Shown one piece after another: positions 55,393 to 64,000 of a stretch of 64,000 bases of DNA. A program made the translations under genes and the position numbers. Location of the stretch: the NCBI RefSeq assembly GCF_028372415.1, contig NC_092872.1, positions 517,018,224 to 517,082,223 of the forward strand. The letters are read 5' to 3'. The stretch is from Notamacropus eugenii (taxonomy: Eukaryota > Chordata > Mammalia > Diprotodontia > Macropodidae). Numbering within the stretch: the first letter of the stretch is position 1; each line of letters opens with the position of its first letter. The notes beneath the pieces are model-generated. The model worked only from the letters and a program-made list of their open reading frames with translations, did not search any database and was not told where the DNA came from.

Positions 55393-57253
55393 TTTATTTA
55401 TATTTTGACTTTTAAAAGTCTGAACAAGATAAAATTCTTATTTTCTGAAAGATTTTCTTACAAGAAATATAATGAAGTGCACTTAAGATTAATACAAGAA
55501 AACTAGAATCAAGTTGATCCCTCTGCCCAGTGAATGTGATATGCTCTAGTCAAAACTTTTAAACCCCAAAGTTTGGACACATTTTTTTCCTATCTAACCT
55601 CTAGAGAGTTATATAGCTTGCTGCAGCGTCAAAGTGAAATTTCTCTAGAACTTATAGTAACAATATTAACTCTGGGATCCAACTGTGGCAAAGAAGGCCT
55701 AAAAAGATAAAACTAAACCACTAGCACTTGGAGTTACATAGGCTTTCAGGAAGCAACTGGCATTTATGGATGCTACTTAAACCCAGCAGAAAAGGCAGGA
55801 TAGCAGCATACAGGCCCAAAGCATGTCTGGTTACCTGGAATATCACTCACTGACTAGATTAAATCTAGCAGTCAGACATGAAGTCTAAAGAACCAGATCA
55901 GATTCAGAACCAGATCAAAATCTGATCTGGTTCTACCCTCCTTTTGCTCATTAGGAGGCAAGCAGAGCGCAGCTCTTACAGAAGAGGCTCAAAGCACTTT
56001 GGCCTTGTGCTTATTAATATTAGCAAAGTATGATGAACTTCAAGTTCCCTGAACAGTTTCCAAAGCAGGTTTCCTAGAATAAAAAAGAAATATGAATCTC
56101 GAAATCCAGATGATTAATAAAACATTTCTACTCTGTGCAAAGAACTTCTATTTACAATGTTCTGAATATTAGGGGATTCTTTAGCCTGCGGCTAATACTT
56201 TGCTTCGATATCACCTCCAGACAACAGAATCTGCCTGAGGGCATTCTGATTTCTTACATTTTACATTGAATGAAAAATGACATTTCATACATGGATTTCT
56301 GTTGAAACTGATGTCACAAAGGAATCATTCGAGAAATAAAAAATGTTTCAGTTTATATAATTTACTTTTAGAAAAAAAACAAGCGCTCTGATCTCTTTCC
56401 GCTTCAGTTTCCTTTACAAAACTCTAGTGGTCTGAAATTTTTAATGCTTTGCTACATGGGGTATTAGGTCAAGAATGTACAGAGACCACAAATAAGGAGG
56501 GTTAATATCAGGTAAGAACAACTGAAAATACTATAGTAGTCTGGGGGAAAATGTCCTGTCCATTTATAAAGATTCACAATTTTACTCTTCAATTCTAGAA
56601 ACATTTACTTTTGCAGATAATATGGGTTACATCTTATCCAATGTCGTCATAGGCATTGAACTTAAGACTATGAATTAGTTGGAATTCTAGAGGTGTGCTT
56701 GAGTTGTATGGAAAGGTAATAAAAAATTATCATTCGTAACACTATAAATCTAAATACCCTTAAAAGGGCTTTCAAGAACACTTATAAGAAAATTAATCCC
56801 AGTCTTAGGGCAGATAGGGCCAAGGACTAGAGGTCATCCTAGCTCAAAGTCGAATCAAACACTCAATGCTTTATCATAGCTCCATGGGCAAGAAAAAAAA
56901 ATAACAAGACTTTCTACTATATCTCAATTCTGCTAAAATCCTCCAGAATGGGACTCTAGCTTATAGGAAGTAACCAGTACATACTGGAAGGGATGAAAAT
57001 AAAAAATCAGGAAAGGTGAAGGGAAAAATACACCAGTTATCATTGCAGAAAAGAGATGCAGAAATCAGAAGTGCAATATGACAAAACCTGCCAAAAAGAA
57101 GGGAGCAAAGATGGGATCTAAGCATTTCAAGGACCAGAAAAAAAAAGAGGGCTCTGACCATGATCCTTGCTATAATCATGCCCATTAAAAAAGATGTTGC
57201 TGCTTCTATTTCTTCTATGTAAACCTTAGAACTCTGAAACATAAGTTTTGAGT
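55393..57253 (-). other. RNF114: RNF114 3' UTR (probable)
   Basis: About 1.9 kb of AT-rich DNA after the RNF114 stop with no transposon I recognise, in contrast to the dense repeats on either side. Ends at a minus-strand AATAAA (55398-55393). The length suits human RNF114, whose 3' UTR is well over 1 kb. The 3' limit is inferred. Confidence 0.6.
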
Positions 57254-57319
57254 TCATTTATCTATCAAGGAACGTAGCAAAGCCTGTTTCATCATGTCAT
57301 CTTCATCCACATCATAATC
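57254..57319 (-). CDS. RNF114: RNF114 terminal coding exon (ubiquitin-interacting motif)
   Basis: 66 bases; acceptor ctcag ends at 57320. It codes [21 protein letters not shown] and TGA, aligning with human DYDVDEEDMMNQVLQRSIIDQ. Too short to stand out as an open frame; found by homology and splice phase. Confidence 0.94.
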   Translation of the reverse strand, partial: DYDVDEDDMMKQALLRSLIDK

Positions 57320-60300
57320 CTGAGGACAAAAACAGAGTATTATGCAACATGAAATCTCAGCAACAAGATGGTGATAATCATGTAGTAGTAACGAGGGACA
57401 GGGGGGATGAGCATGATTGTACTTAGTTAAGATGAAAATTATACAAATTTCCTCTATAAAAGGGCAAAAGAAATTTAAGAACTGTATTAAGCAATCAACA
57501 AGTATTTAAGACAAAAGTGAAATACTCCCTACCCTCAAGGAACTTTCACCCTCCAGAAGGAAACATACACAAAGTATAAACCAGATTAATGTGAGGGGTG
57601 GGAGGGGTGGAGGCTGGAGAAACAGGGCACTAACAGCACAGCTTTTATGGAATTAGTAACATTAGCTTGGCTCATTTTACTTTAAGGCAAGAGAGCAATC
57701 CACCTGGCATTTTTTTAAATTAATTACTGAAATAAAATTATTTCACAGTTCTATAGTACTTTACCATTTACAAAGTGTTTTTCCTCTATGAGGGAAGTTG
57801 TAAAAGTATAATTACCTCCATTTTTCAGATGAGGAAACTGAGACTTGAAGAGGCAAAATACCTAAAGTCACTCATCTATTAAGGGGAGAAGCTAGGGCTC
57901 AAGTCAGAATTTCCTGATTCCTATTTCAGTGCTTTTTCATTGCACTATCTCTCCTGTGTTTAGCCCATCATCACAACCTGAGTTATCACCTTGTAGTGCT
58001 ATGACACAATTTAAGGTAAACTTGCATTCATCAGGCTGTGTAAGTGTAGTTTTCATGTCATGCATGATATGTTAAATTCCTCTTTCTTTTTTAAAAATAA
58101 AATTTTTTTTGCTGTTCAGTCACTTCAGTCATGTTGGATTATATTTGGTGTTTTCTTGGCAAAGATACTGGAGTGGTTTGTCACTAATTTCTCCAGCTGA
58201 TTTTAGAGGAAACTGAGGCAAACTGGGTTAAGTGACTTGCCCAGGGTCACACAGCTAAGCAAATATCTGAGGCAGACTATGAATTCAAGAAGATTAGTCT
58301 TCCTGATTCTAAGTCCGGTATTCTATTCACCATGCCACCTAGCTGCCAACTTTACTAAATTTTTTTTAAGCTTCTAGTATTTCTTAATTTAATGGATTTT
58401 TTGCTTTCAATTCTGCTCATCTTTCTTTGATTTTCAGAAATTCTATTTCAGTGACTGGAAGTTTTTTTTAAAAATGTTATTCCCTAGGTTTTTCATTTTT
58501 TTATTTTTATTTTTTTAGTTGTATGCCCAATTCATTGACATGTTCTCTTTTATTGATGAGCATGTTTACAGAGCCAAAGGAGACCTCTGGACACGTCAGA
58601 CCTCTTAGTTGCCATTATCTTTGATGAAATTATTTACTATTTCTATATTTATTCTCTGACTCATCAATTCCTAAGGATTAACTTACTAAGTTTGTAGTTA
58701 TGAATGCTCAATATTTCTGCTTTTCTGCATTTATTTGTGAGGTTTTTATGTCCTAGTACAACATGGATAATTTTTGTAAAGCTGCTATATTGAGAAATAT
58801 ATTTACTCTTTCCTATTCCTATTTACTAATCATATCAGAAATCTAGCAATATCTAAAAATTAAACTCAAGTTAAATTAACTTAGTTCACTTTAAAAATTC
58901 AATACAGGTCCATAATTTTCTTCTTGCCTTTTTTGGGGTTAGATTTGTCTAGATCTGAAAAGAGAACACTCAGGTCTCCAAATACTATAGTTTTTAAACT
59001 TCATTTCTCCCTTTAATTCACTTAACTTTTAAGTATTTAAAAATGGTATGCCATTAAGGGCATACATTTTAAGTACTGATATTAATTCACTGTCAATTTT
59101 GCCTTTTAACATAGTGTAGCTTCCTTAGTGGTTGTTTTTTTAAGTAGGTACATTTTTACTGTTGCATTGTCTAAAACTATGACTACTCCTGCTTGATTAC
59201 AGGGAAAATGTAACAGATTTTTCTCTGTTTTCTCCATTATTTAAACCTAAGTGTGAATCTTTATGCTTCAAGTGTATTTCTTGTAAAGAATATATTGCTG
59301 AATTCCACTTTCTAATTTGTTCTGCCATACTCCCATTTTATGGCTGAATACACCTCATTTACATTTACTGTGGTGATCATTAACTATTTCCCTCCATTTC
59401 TATACTCTAGACTTTTCTTTTTGCCTTGCTTCCTGCCCATATCTACAAAGAAGAGAGGAGAGACAAGAGTGTGCTCAGTACCCATAATGTAGTTTGAAAC
59501 AATCTTCTTCTACCCTGTCCTTCTTCTCTTCCCCTCTCTTATAGTCCAAATCATTGTTTCTTACCATTCCTTTCTTTCCATTTTAAAGCCACTTTTACAA
59601 TCCACCCTCCAAGGTTATAATTTATTTTGCTTATGACTAATTCCTCCCTGAATCTATCACTTATGTTCATCCCTTCACTCCTTCCCCTTCTCCCCTCAAG
59701 TTCAAGATATTTTTACATAAAACTTTGTGTGTATTCTACTCTCCTTTGATAAGGTTAGATGCAAGCGACATTCAAGTGATACCTCATCCCCTCCACAACC
59801 TTCCCCTCCCTTTCTGTAATATATTCTTTTAAGCCTAAGACAGTAAGTTAGTGCACCTCTCCTCCCTTCTTTTTCTTTTCCTTCCCTCTTTTAAGAAACA
59901 TAACAAAACCCCTCCCAAACCCTCTCTGTTATTTTTTAATTCTATGACTCCTGCTTACAATATATTAAGTTCCTAAAATTTCCCAACTTGGCTCTGTGGG
60001 AAGACAAACATGGCTTATGATAAAAGCCAATTAATTAGCCTTAAAGGTGACTAAATTCTTCCAGACTAGGGCAGCAATACCCACTTTCCAATGTAAAATA
60101 AATAAAAGCTCTGCATATCAAAAGACAATGGACACCCAACTATGGAAAAACCAAGAGCAATTAATTTTTTTTACTATTTCTTCCTTCTGCTAACTGATTA
60201 TGTATTTCAGGTCCTGCTATCTGGAATAATGTACTACATGAACTATAGTTCTTAAAAGAGGCAATAGTGTAACATATTAGGGGAAAGACGTTGAACATAC

Positions 60301-62649
60301 AACAATCCTGATGGATTTCTTCAATGTTTTCTTCAAAAGAATACAGATGATTCTGTAGGAAAGTTTCTAGCTTGGAAACATCACTCACCACAAAAGTATC
60401 ATAGGAAAACTGATGTCTGCGCTGAATGTGATCCATGAAGTTAGCACTCCGGTAATTAGGGTCTCCCCAGGGCATTGAGGCACAAATTGGACAAACCTTT
60501 AAACCAAGAAAAAAAAAATCATAAAATTCTAGACCAAGAGTCTGAATCTTATTTATCTAGTCTAACAACCCATTTTATAGACAGGGAAACTAGGTTTCTT
60601 AACTCTCACTCCAGTACTTTTTCCAGTGCTAAATTATGAGCCTCTCAAAATGTCATTTCCAAAATATAAACAGGCATTACATCATGTTAAGTAATGAACA
60701 CACTTTTATTTCCAACATCTAGCACGTCTGATACAAAAAACATGCTTAATAAATGCCTACTGATTAAGTAGAAACACAAAACAAAAAATACAAGATGCTA
60801 TAAGGTTCTATATAACAAACTGCCAACGTGAGTATACAGGTAGCATGTGCCCAAGTCACAGAAGCAAGAAAGCACTGTATGCTGTGATAGCTTTGTAGAG
60901 GAGGGATAAGAACTGGGCTTTGAAACACAGACAGGATTGGAGCAGGCAAATAAAAGGGAGAGAACACCAACAGGGGATGGAGAATGAAAGAAAGAACAGC
61001 CCCCCAATATAGCTATATCTAAGAGCATCAGTCAATTGTGAATCCAGGAAAAAGCTGATGACATCATTCAATTAAGAGGCAAATTATCAATTACAATATA
61101 TGAGATGGGACTAATCTTTACTGCCAATTTGTTATTTCAGTCATGTCAGATTCTTCATGACCCCATCTGGGGTTTTCTTGGCAAAGATATTAGAGAGGTT
61201 TGCTATTTCCTTCTCCAGCTCATTTTACAGATGAGGAAACTGAGGCCAACAGGGCTAAGCGAACTTGCCCAGGATCATACAGCTCGTGTTTGAGGCCAGA
61301 ATTGAATGCAGTAAGATGAGTCTCCCTGAGTCCAGGACTGGCACTCTATCCTTCTCACTACCTAGCTGCCCATAATGCCAATAAGATGGAGCAAATCTGA
61401 ACATTTGAAAAAAAAAAATCAAAGGGACAATAACAGCCTGATCAGTCCACTCCCCTTGGAATTATCTTTGATCATCAGTCTAAATATTCACACTAAAAAT
61501 TTTCCATGAGTATAAATCAAGTGTAAAGAAATCCACATTACCACTGAGTTAGTGTCCATGCTATGGTACATTTTGCAGTGTTCAGCTAGTCCTTCCTGAT
61601 CAAAGTTCTTCTCAGGACAGTAAGGACATGGAAAGGTATATCGGTTTGGGATATTCCTATTGAGAGAGAGGGAAAAATCACCTATACAAATCAACAATCA
61701 CACAACTAGAAAACCAAGTTACATTTCAACAAATATTTATTAAAGTGCATATCGTGAAAAATTCTATGTTAAGTATTTTAGGAAAATTATATGCTACAAA
61801 ATTCATTTATTGTGCCATGACAAAGATGATGTTGAGAAGAAGGGTATAACAGTAAGAGTACTATATGCCTGAAGTCAGGAGACTTGACTTCAAATCTAGA
61901 TTAAGCAATCATGAATAAGTCACTTAATTTCTCTAAGCCTCAGTTCCTCTGTCTAAAAAACAGGGATTAAAATTCTGGCACTCCCTACTTCAAAGACCTG
62001 TAATGAGGAAGGTACTCCGAAAATCTTAACAGGTTTGTAAAGAGAAAAATCTTAACAGATCATGTAAATATCATTTATAATTAAGATTTTTATGCTAGAC
62101 ACACACAGTAACTACGTTTTCCACCTCCAACAAAGCTTAGATCAAGCTTTTCATGACATGAGTATCAAATTACAGTTAACTTAAGTAAACTCATAAAACA
62201 TTAAATCATCTAGCCCTTTCTCCCTAATGTACAGATGAGGAAAATTAGGTTTACCAAGAATATAACTTCCTTAGGGTCAGTCAACAAGTTAGTGGCAAAG
62301 ATAAAGCCAGAACCCAGAACTCCCAATTCCCAGTCTAGTACTAAATAAAACATAAACACCAAACAGCTGAAACTACTGAAACACCTATACTTGTACCTTC
62401 TTGAAGTTATTAAGACACTTGAAAATACTGTGTCTAACACCTTTGGTTCATTTAAAATAATTCTCAGGTAAAAGTATAAGACTTATGAAAACTACAAGGA
62501 ATCCCAAATAGAAAAGGAATAACTGAGTGATAACACATTTACCTCGGTTGATATGCCATATCCTGAGTGGTAGCCTTAACACCCTCCATTAGGTAGCTCT
62601 GATACTTGGCACAGGAAGCCACATGGTTACGCATTTTTGATAGCAACAG
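57254..62649 (-). CDS. RNF114: RNF114 (ZNF313), E3 ubiquitin ligase, C-terminal 131 residues (5' part beyond the window)
   Basis: Four coding exons: 62649-62543, 61656-61542, 60496-60389 and 57319-57254, all GT-AG with matching phases, ending in TGA at 57256-57254. Joined, they match human RNF114 from the end of its C2HC finger to the stop. Seen: the HVASC end of the C2HC finger; a C2H2 finger (C-x2-C-x12-H-x4-H) after NRYTFPC; a second, longer C2H2-like unit (C-x2-C-x17-H-x4-H) in [16 protein letters not shown]; and an acidic C-terminal ubiquitin-interacting motif around [16 protein letters not shown]. Known: a RING-type ubiquitin ligase linked to NF-kB control and psoriasis. The RING and first half of the C2HC finger are coded above 64000. 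Human length is 228 residues; the exons seen here match the human C-terminal 131 residues in length. Confidence 0.96.
57485..57948 (-). mobile_element. L2 and MIR relics in RNF114 intron
   Basis: 57485-57620 L2 (ctaccctcaaggaactttca); 57752-57948 MIR (ttttcagatgaggaaactga, aggggagaagctagggctca). Confidence 0.6.
58106..58350 (-). mobile_element. SINE, tRNA head with Bov-B/RTE-type tail
   Basis: aagatactggagtggtttgt, ttgcccagggtcacacagct, accatgccacctagctgcc. Confidence 0.86.
58350..59990 (-). mobile_element. L1 ORF1/ORF2 5' region fragment (antisense)
   Basis: attgatgagcatgtttacag, gcatttatttgtgaggtttt, cacctcatttacatttactg, and a pyrimidine-rich 3' part. No intact frame. Confidence 0.68.
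60389..60496 (-). CDS. RNF114: RNF114 exon coding the second C2H2-like unit
   Basis: 108 bases, 36 codons, phase 0 at both ends; acceptor tttaaag ends at 60497, donor gtgagt. Codes [15 protein letters not shown] through SYDTFV, nearly identical to human. A frame read through the donor here is intronic and not part of the protein. Confidence 0.95.
60520..61060. mobile_element. MIR and L2 relics in RNF114 intron
   Basis: 60520-60620 MIR-like (cattttatagacagggaaac); 60680-60770 L2 end (catgcttaataaatgcctac); 60800-61060 L2-like antisense. Confidence 0.5.
61120..61371 (-). mobile_element. SINE, tRNA head with Bov-B/RTE-type tail
   Basis: catgaccccatctggggttt, gatgaggaaactgaggccaa, cactacctagctgccc. 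Confidence 0.88.
61542..61656 (-). CDS. RNF114: RNF114 exon coding the first C2H2 finger
   Basis: 115 bases; acceptor caatag ends at 61657, donor gtaatg. It completes Arg, then codes 38 residues, [10 protein letters not shown] through DTNSV, with C-x2-C-x12-H-x4-H. Ends in phase 0. Confidence 0.95.
61657..62542 (-). other. RNF114: RNF114 intron with MIR relics
   Basis: About 0.9 kb. MIR-like sequence at 61838-62025 (plus) and 62195-62345 (minus). The rest shows nothing I recognise. Confidence 0.85.
61838..62345. mobile_element. Two MIR relics in RNF114 intron
   Basis: 61838-62025 sense (taagcctcagttcctctgtc); 62195-62345 antisense (gtacagatgaggaaaattag, ttagggtcagtcaacaagtt). Confidence 0.6.
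62543..62649 (-). CDS. RNF114: RNF114 exon coding the end of the C2HC finger
   Basis: 107 bases; acceptor ctctag ends at 62650, donor gtaaat begins at 62542. It codes [13 protein letters not shown] onward to the split Arg of QPR, including [13 protein letters not shown], close to human FFLSKIRSHVATC and KYQNYIMEGVKAT. The His and last Cys of the C2HC finger are here. Confidence 0.94.
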
Positions 62650-63030
62650 CTAGAGAATCAATTTGAAGAAGCAAATTAGAATACTTAAAGGAGGAAAAGA
62701 ATTACTGTTTTGCCCAAGGGGTTTAGGTCCTTTTTTCAGAGAAAGGAGAAAGCAATTGGAATCAAAAAGTCAAAAATAAAGGTATCAGACACAAGTCTGG
62801 GTAAAGCAGCACTTGCCTTAGCTTACTCACAATTCTCAGGTTATTCAACAATTGAAGGTACCCATCCTAGAATCACTATACAAAAGACCTAGGAAATTTA
62901 GGGATTAACTAATCCAAACCCTTCCCTTTACATAGAAGGGAAGTCATAGAAGAAAGTGAGACCAAGACAAAAGAATCAACCTGCCTAATATCACAAGCCT
63001 AGGTTTTCTCTTGTCAGAAAAGTCTAATGT
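62650..63030 (-). other. RNF114 upstream intron, no recognisable feature
   Basis: Directly upstream of the first visible RNF114 exon. I looked on the minus strand for the RING cysteines and the preceding CxxC of the C2HC finger and found none. Nothing else identified. Confidence 0.6.
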
Positions 63031-64000
63031 TTAATTCATTCAATAACCATGAAGTACCTACTGTATGTGAGAAATTGTACTAGGTACTGATGTAAACCCT
63101 ACTATAAAGAAGCTTAATTACTAATGGGGAGAAAGACACACACATATAATTATGATATAAGAGAGTAATAAATACAAAGGAAAGATTCACACAAAATGCT
63201 ATATGGAATTTGAGGAAGAAAAGATCACTTTCACATAGACATATAATGTCAGAAAATACTTCATGGAGGAGTTGGCACCCAAGGTGGAGCCTTGAAGGGA
63301 GTAAATTCAATAACTTGAGGGGAGGCAGGTTGGGGTGGGGGGAGTCTATTCTAGATAGATGTGGGGAAAGGTCATGTCACAGACTGTGTTCTCAAGAGCT
63401 TCTAATCTAAGACAGAAAGAAGAATGTTACTAATGCAAGTTCAGGCCAAGTGCTAGAGAGAAATTTGAAGACTGAGGGCTACACAGGGTATGTGACTGAG
63501 CAAAGTTAGTCCTTAAGGAAGTGAGGGAATTTCAATAGATGAAAACAGGAGGGAGGGATTAATCCATTTTAGGAAGAGAATAGCAAAATAAGTAACACAG
63601 GAGAACTCAAGAAAAGAACGGGAGTAATCCAGTCTTGCTGGAATGAAGAAGGTATGAAGTAGTAAGATATAATGCTGGAAAGATAGGTTGTACCCAGACT
63701 GATATTTTTCCATGCCAGAACCTAGGCCTATATTTTAATTCAGGAATCAATGAGAAGCCACTTACAAGTTTTTGAGGAGAGAACATGACCAACTAAAGAC
63801 TATACAGTCAGCCAAGTAAAAAATGAATGTGAGAAGGGATAGACTAAAGTAGGAAGACAAGTTAGGCAACAACAATCTAGATAAGAGGTGATAGGGACCT
63901 GAACAAGGCTGTCTGCAGGAGTGGGAAAGGGGATAGAGTAAGATATTTCACAAATCACTAGGACTTGGCAATTGTTTGGATGTGAGGGATGAAGAAAAGT
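63030..64000 (-). mobile_element. L2 LINE 3' portion (antisense), runs past window end
   Basis: aagtacctactgtatgtgag, ttcatggaggagttggcacc, aatgagaagccacttacaag, cttggcaattgtttggatgt: about 1 kb of collinear antisense L2 in an upstream RNF114 intron. Confidence 0.72.

Larger units (their letters stand above)
57320..60388 (-). other. RNF114: RNF114 last intron
   Basis: Intron of about 3.1 kb between the last two coding exons. It holds an L2 relic (57485-57620), a MIR (57752-57948), a SINE (58106-58350) and an L1 fragment (58350-59990), all antisense to RNF114. Confidence 0.85.
60497..61541 (-). other. RNF114: RNF114 intron with MIR, L2 and SINE relics
   Basis: About 1.05 kb. It contains a MIR-like piece at 60520-60620, an L2 3' end at about 60680-60770, an L2-like antisense stretch at 60800-61060 and a SINE at 61120-61371. 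Confidence 0.85.

Noticed and set aside
62650-64000. Search for the RING-coding exons of RNF114
   Set aside because: No CxxC...CxH pattern with splice sites found; the stretch is intron with an L2. The missing exons must lie above 64000.
1-64000. CRISPR arrays, bacterial operons, tRNA or rRNA genes
   Set aside because: None seen. tRNA-like B-box motifs all belong to SINE heads, and the direct repeats are transposons or microsatellites.

Overview
The window is vertebrate genomic DNA from a marsupial. The evidence is the repeat content. There are many copies of a tRNA-headed SINE whose head reads like ggcagctaggtggcacag, marsupial-type L1 3' ends, an RTE (Bov-B clade) LINE, and old L2, CR1/L3 and MIR relics. 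The genes are spliced and there is no prokaryotic or viral gene organisation. I cannot tell the species.

Two host genes are present, both on the minus strand. SNAI1 (Snail zinc-finger repressor) is complete at 23726-28309: three coding exons and 259 codons, with a CpG-rich promoter above 28310 and a polyadenylation signal at 22644-22649. The 3' part of RNF114 (RING-type ubiquitin ligase) is at 57254-62649: four coding exons giving the last 131 residues. Its RING-coding 5' exons lie beyond base 64000. RNF114 lies upstream of SNAI1 on the same strand with about 27 kb between them, the neighbour order found at human 20q13, which confirms both identities.

Layout: 1-22600 is downstream of SNAI1 and is mostly nested repeats (L1, L2, SINEs, one probable retrocopy at about 2160-3299). 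22620-28310 is the SNAI1 transcription unit. 28310-33530 holds the promoter, a cluster of Snail-type E-boxes, two CTCF-like motifs, a 34-base G run and a 1.2 kb inverted duplication. 33700-55390 is intergenic: an RTE LINE inside an L2, several antisense L1s, a retrocopy with a clear target-site duplication, an HSPA8 retropseudogene, a hAT-like MITE and a head-to-head CR1/L3 pair. 55390-64000 is RNF114 with its introns.

No operon-like or otherwise new gene system is visible. The most interesting biology is in SNAI1. The protein keeps a recognisable extra N-terminal C2H2 finger and a Slug-like N-terminus, both eroded in human SNAI1, together with the SNAI1-type DSGxxS degron. Its 3' UTR has an extended miR-30 match. 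The second theme is SINE modularity: one tRNA-type head is joined to at least four different tails, two of which resemble RTE-family tails. Most repeat boundaries are estimates by eye, good to roughly 10-30 bases.
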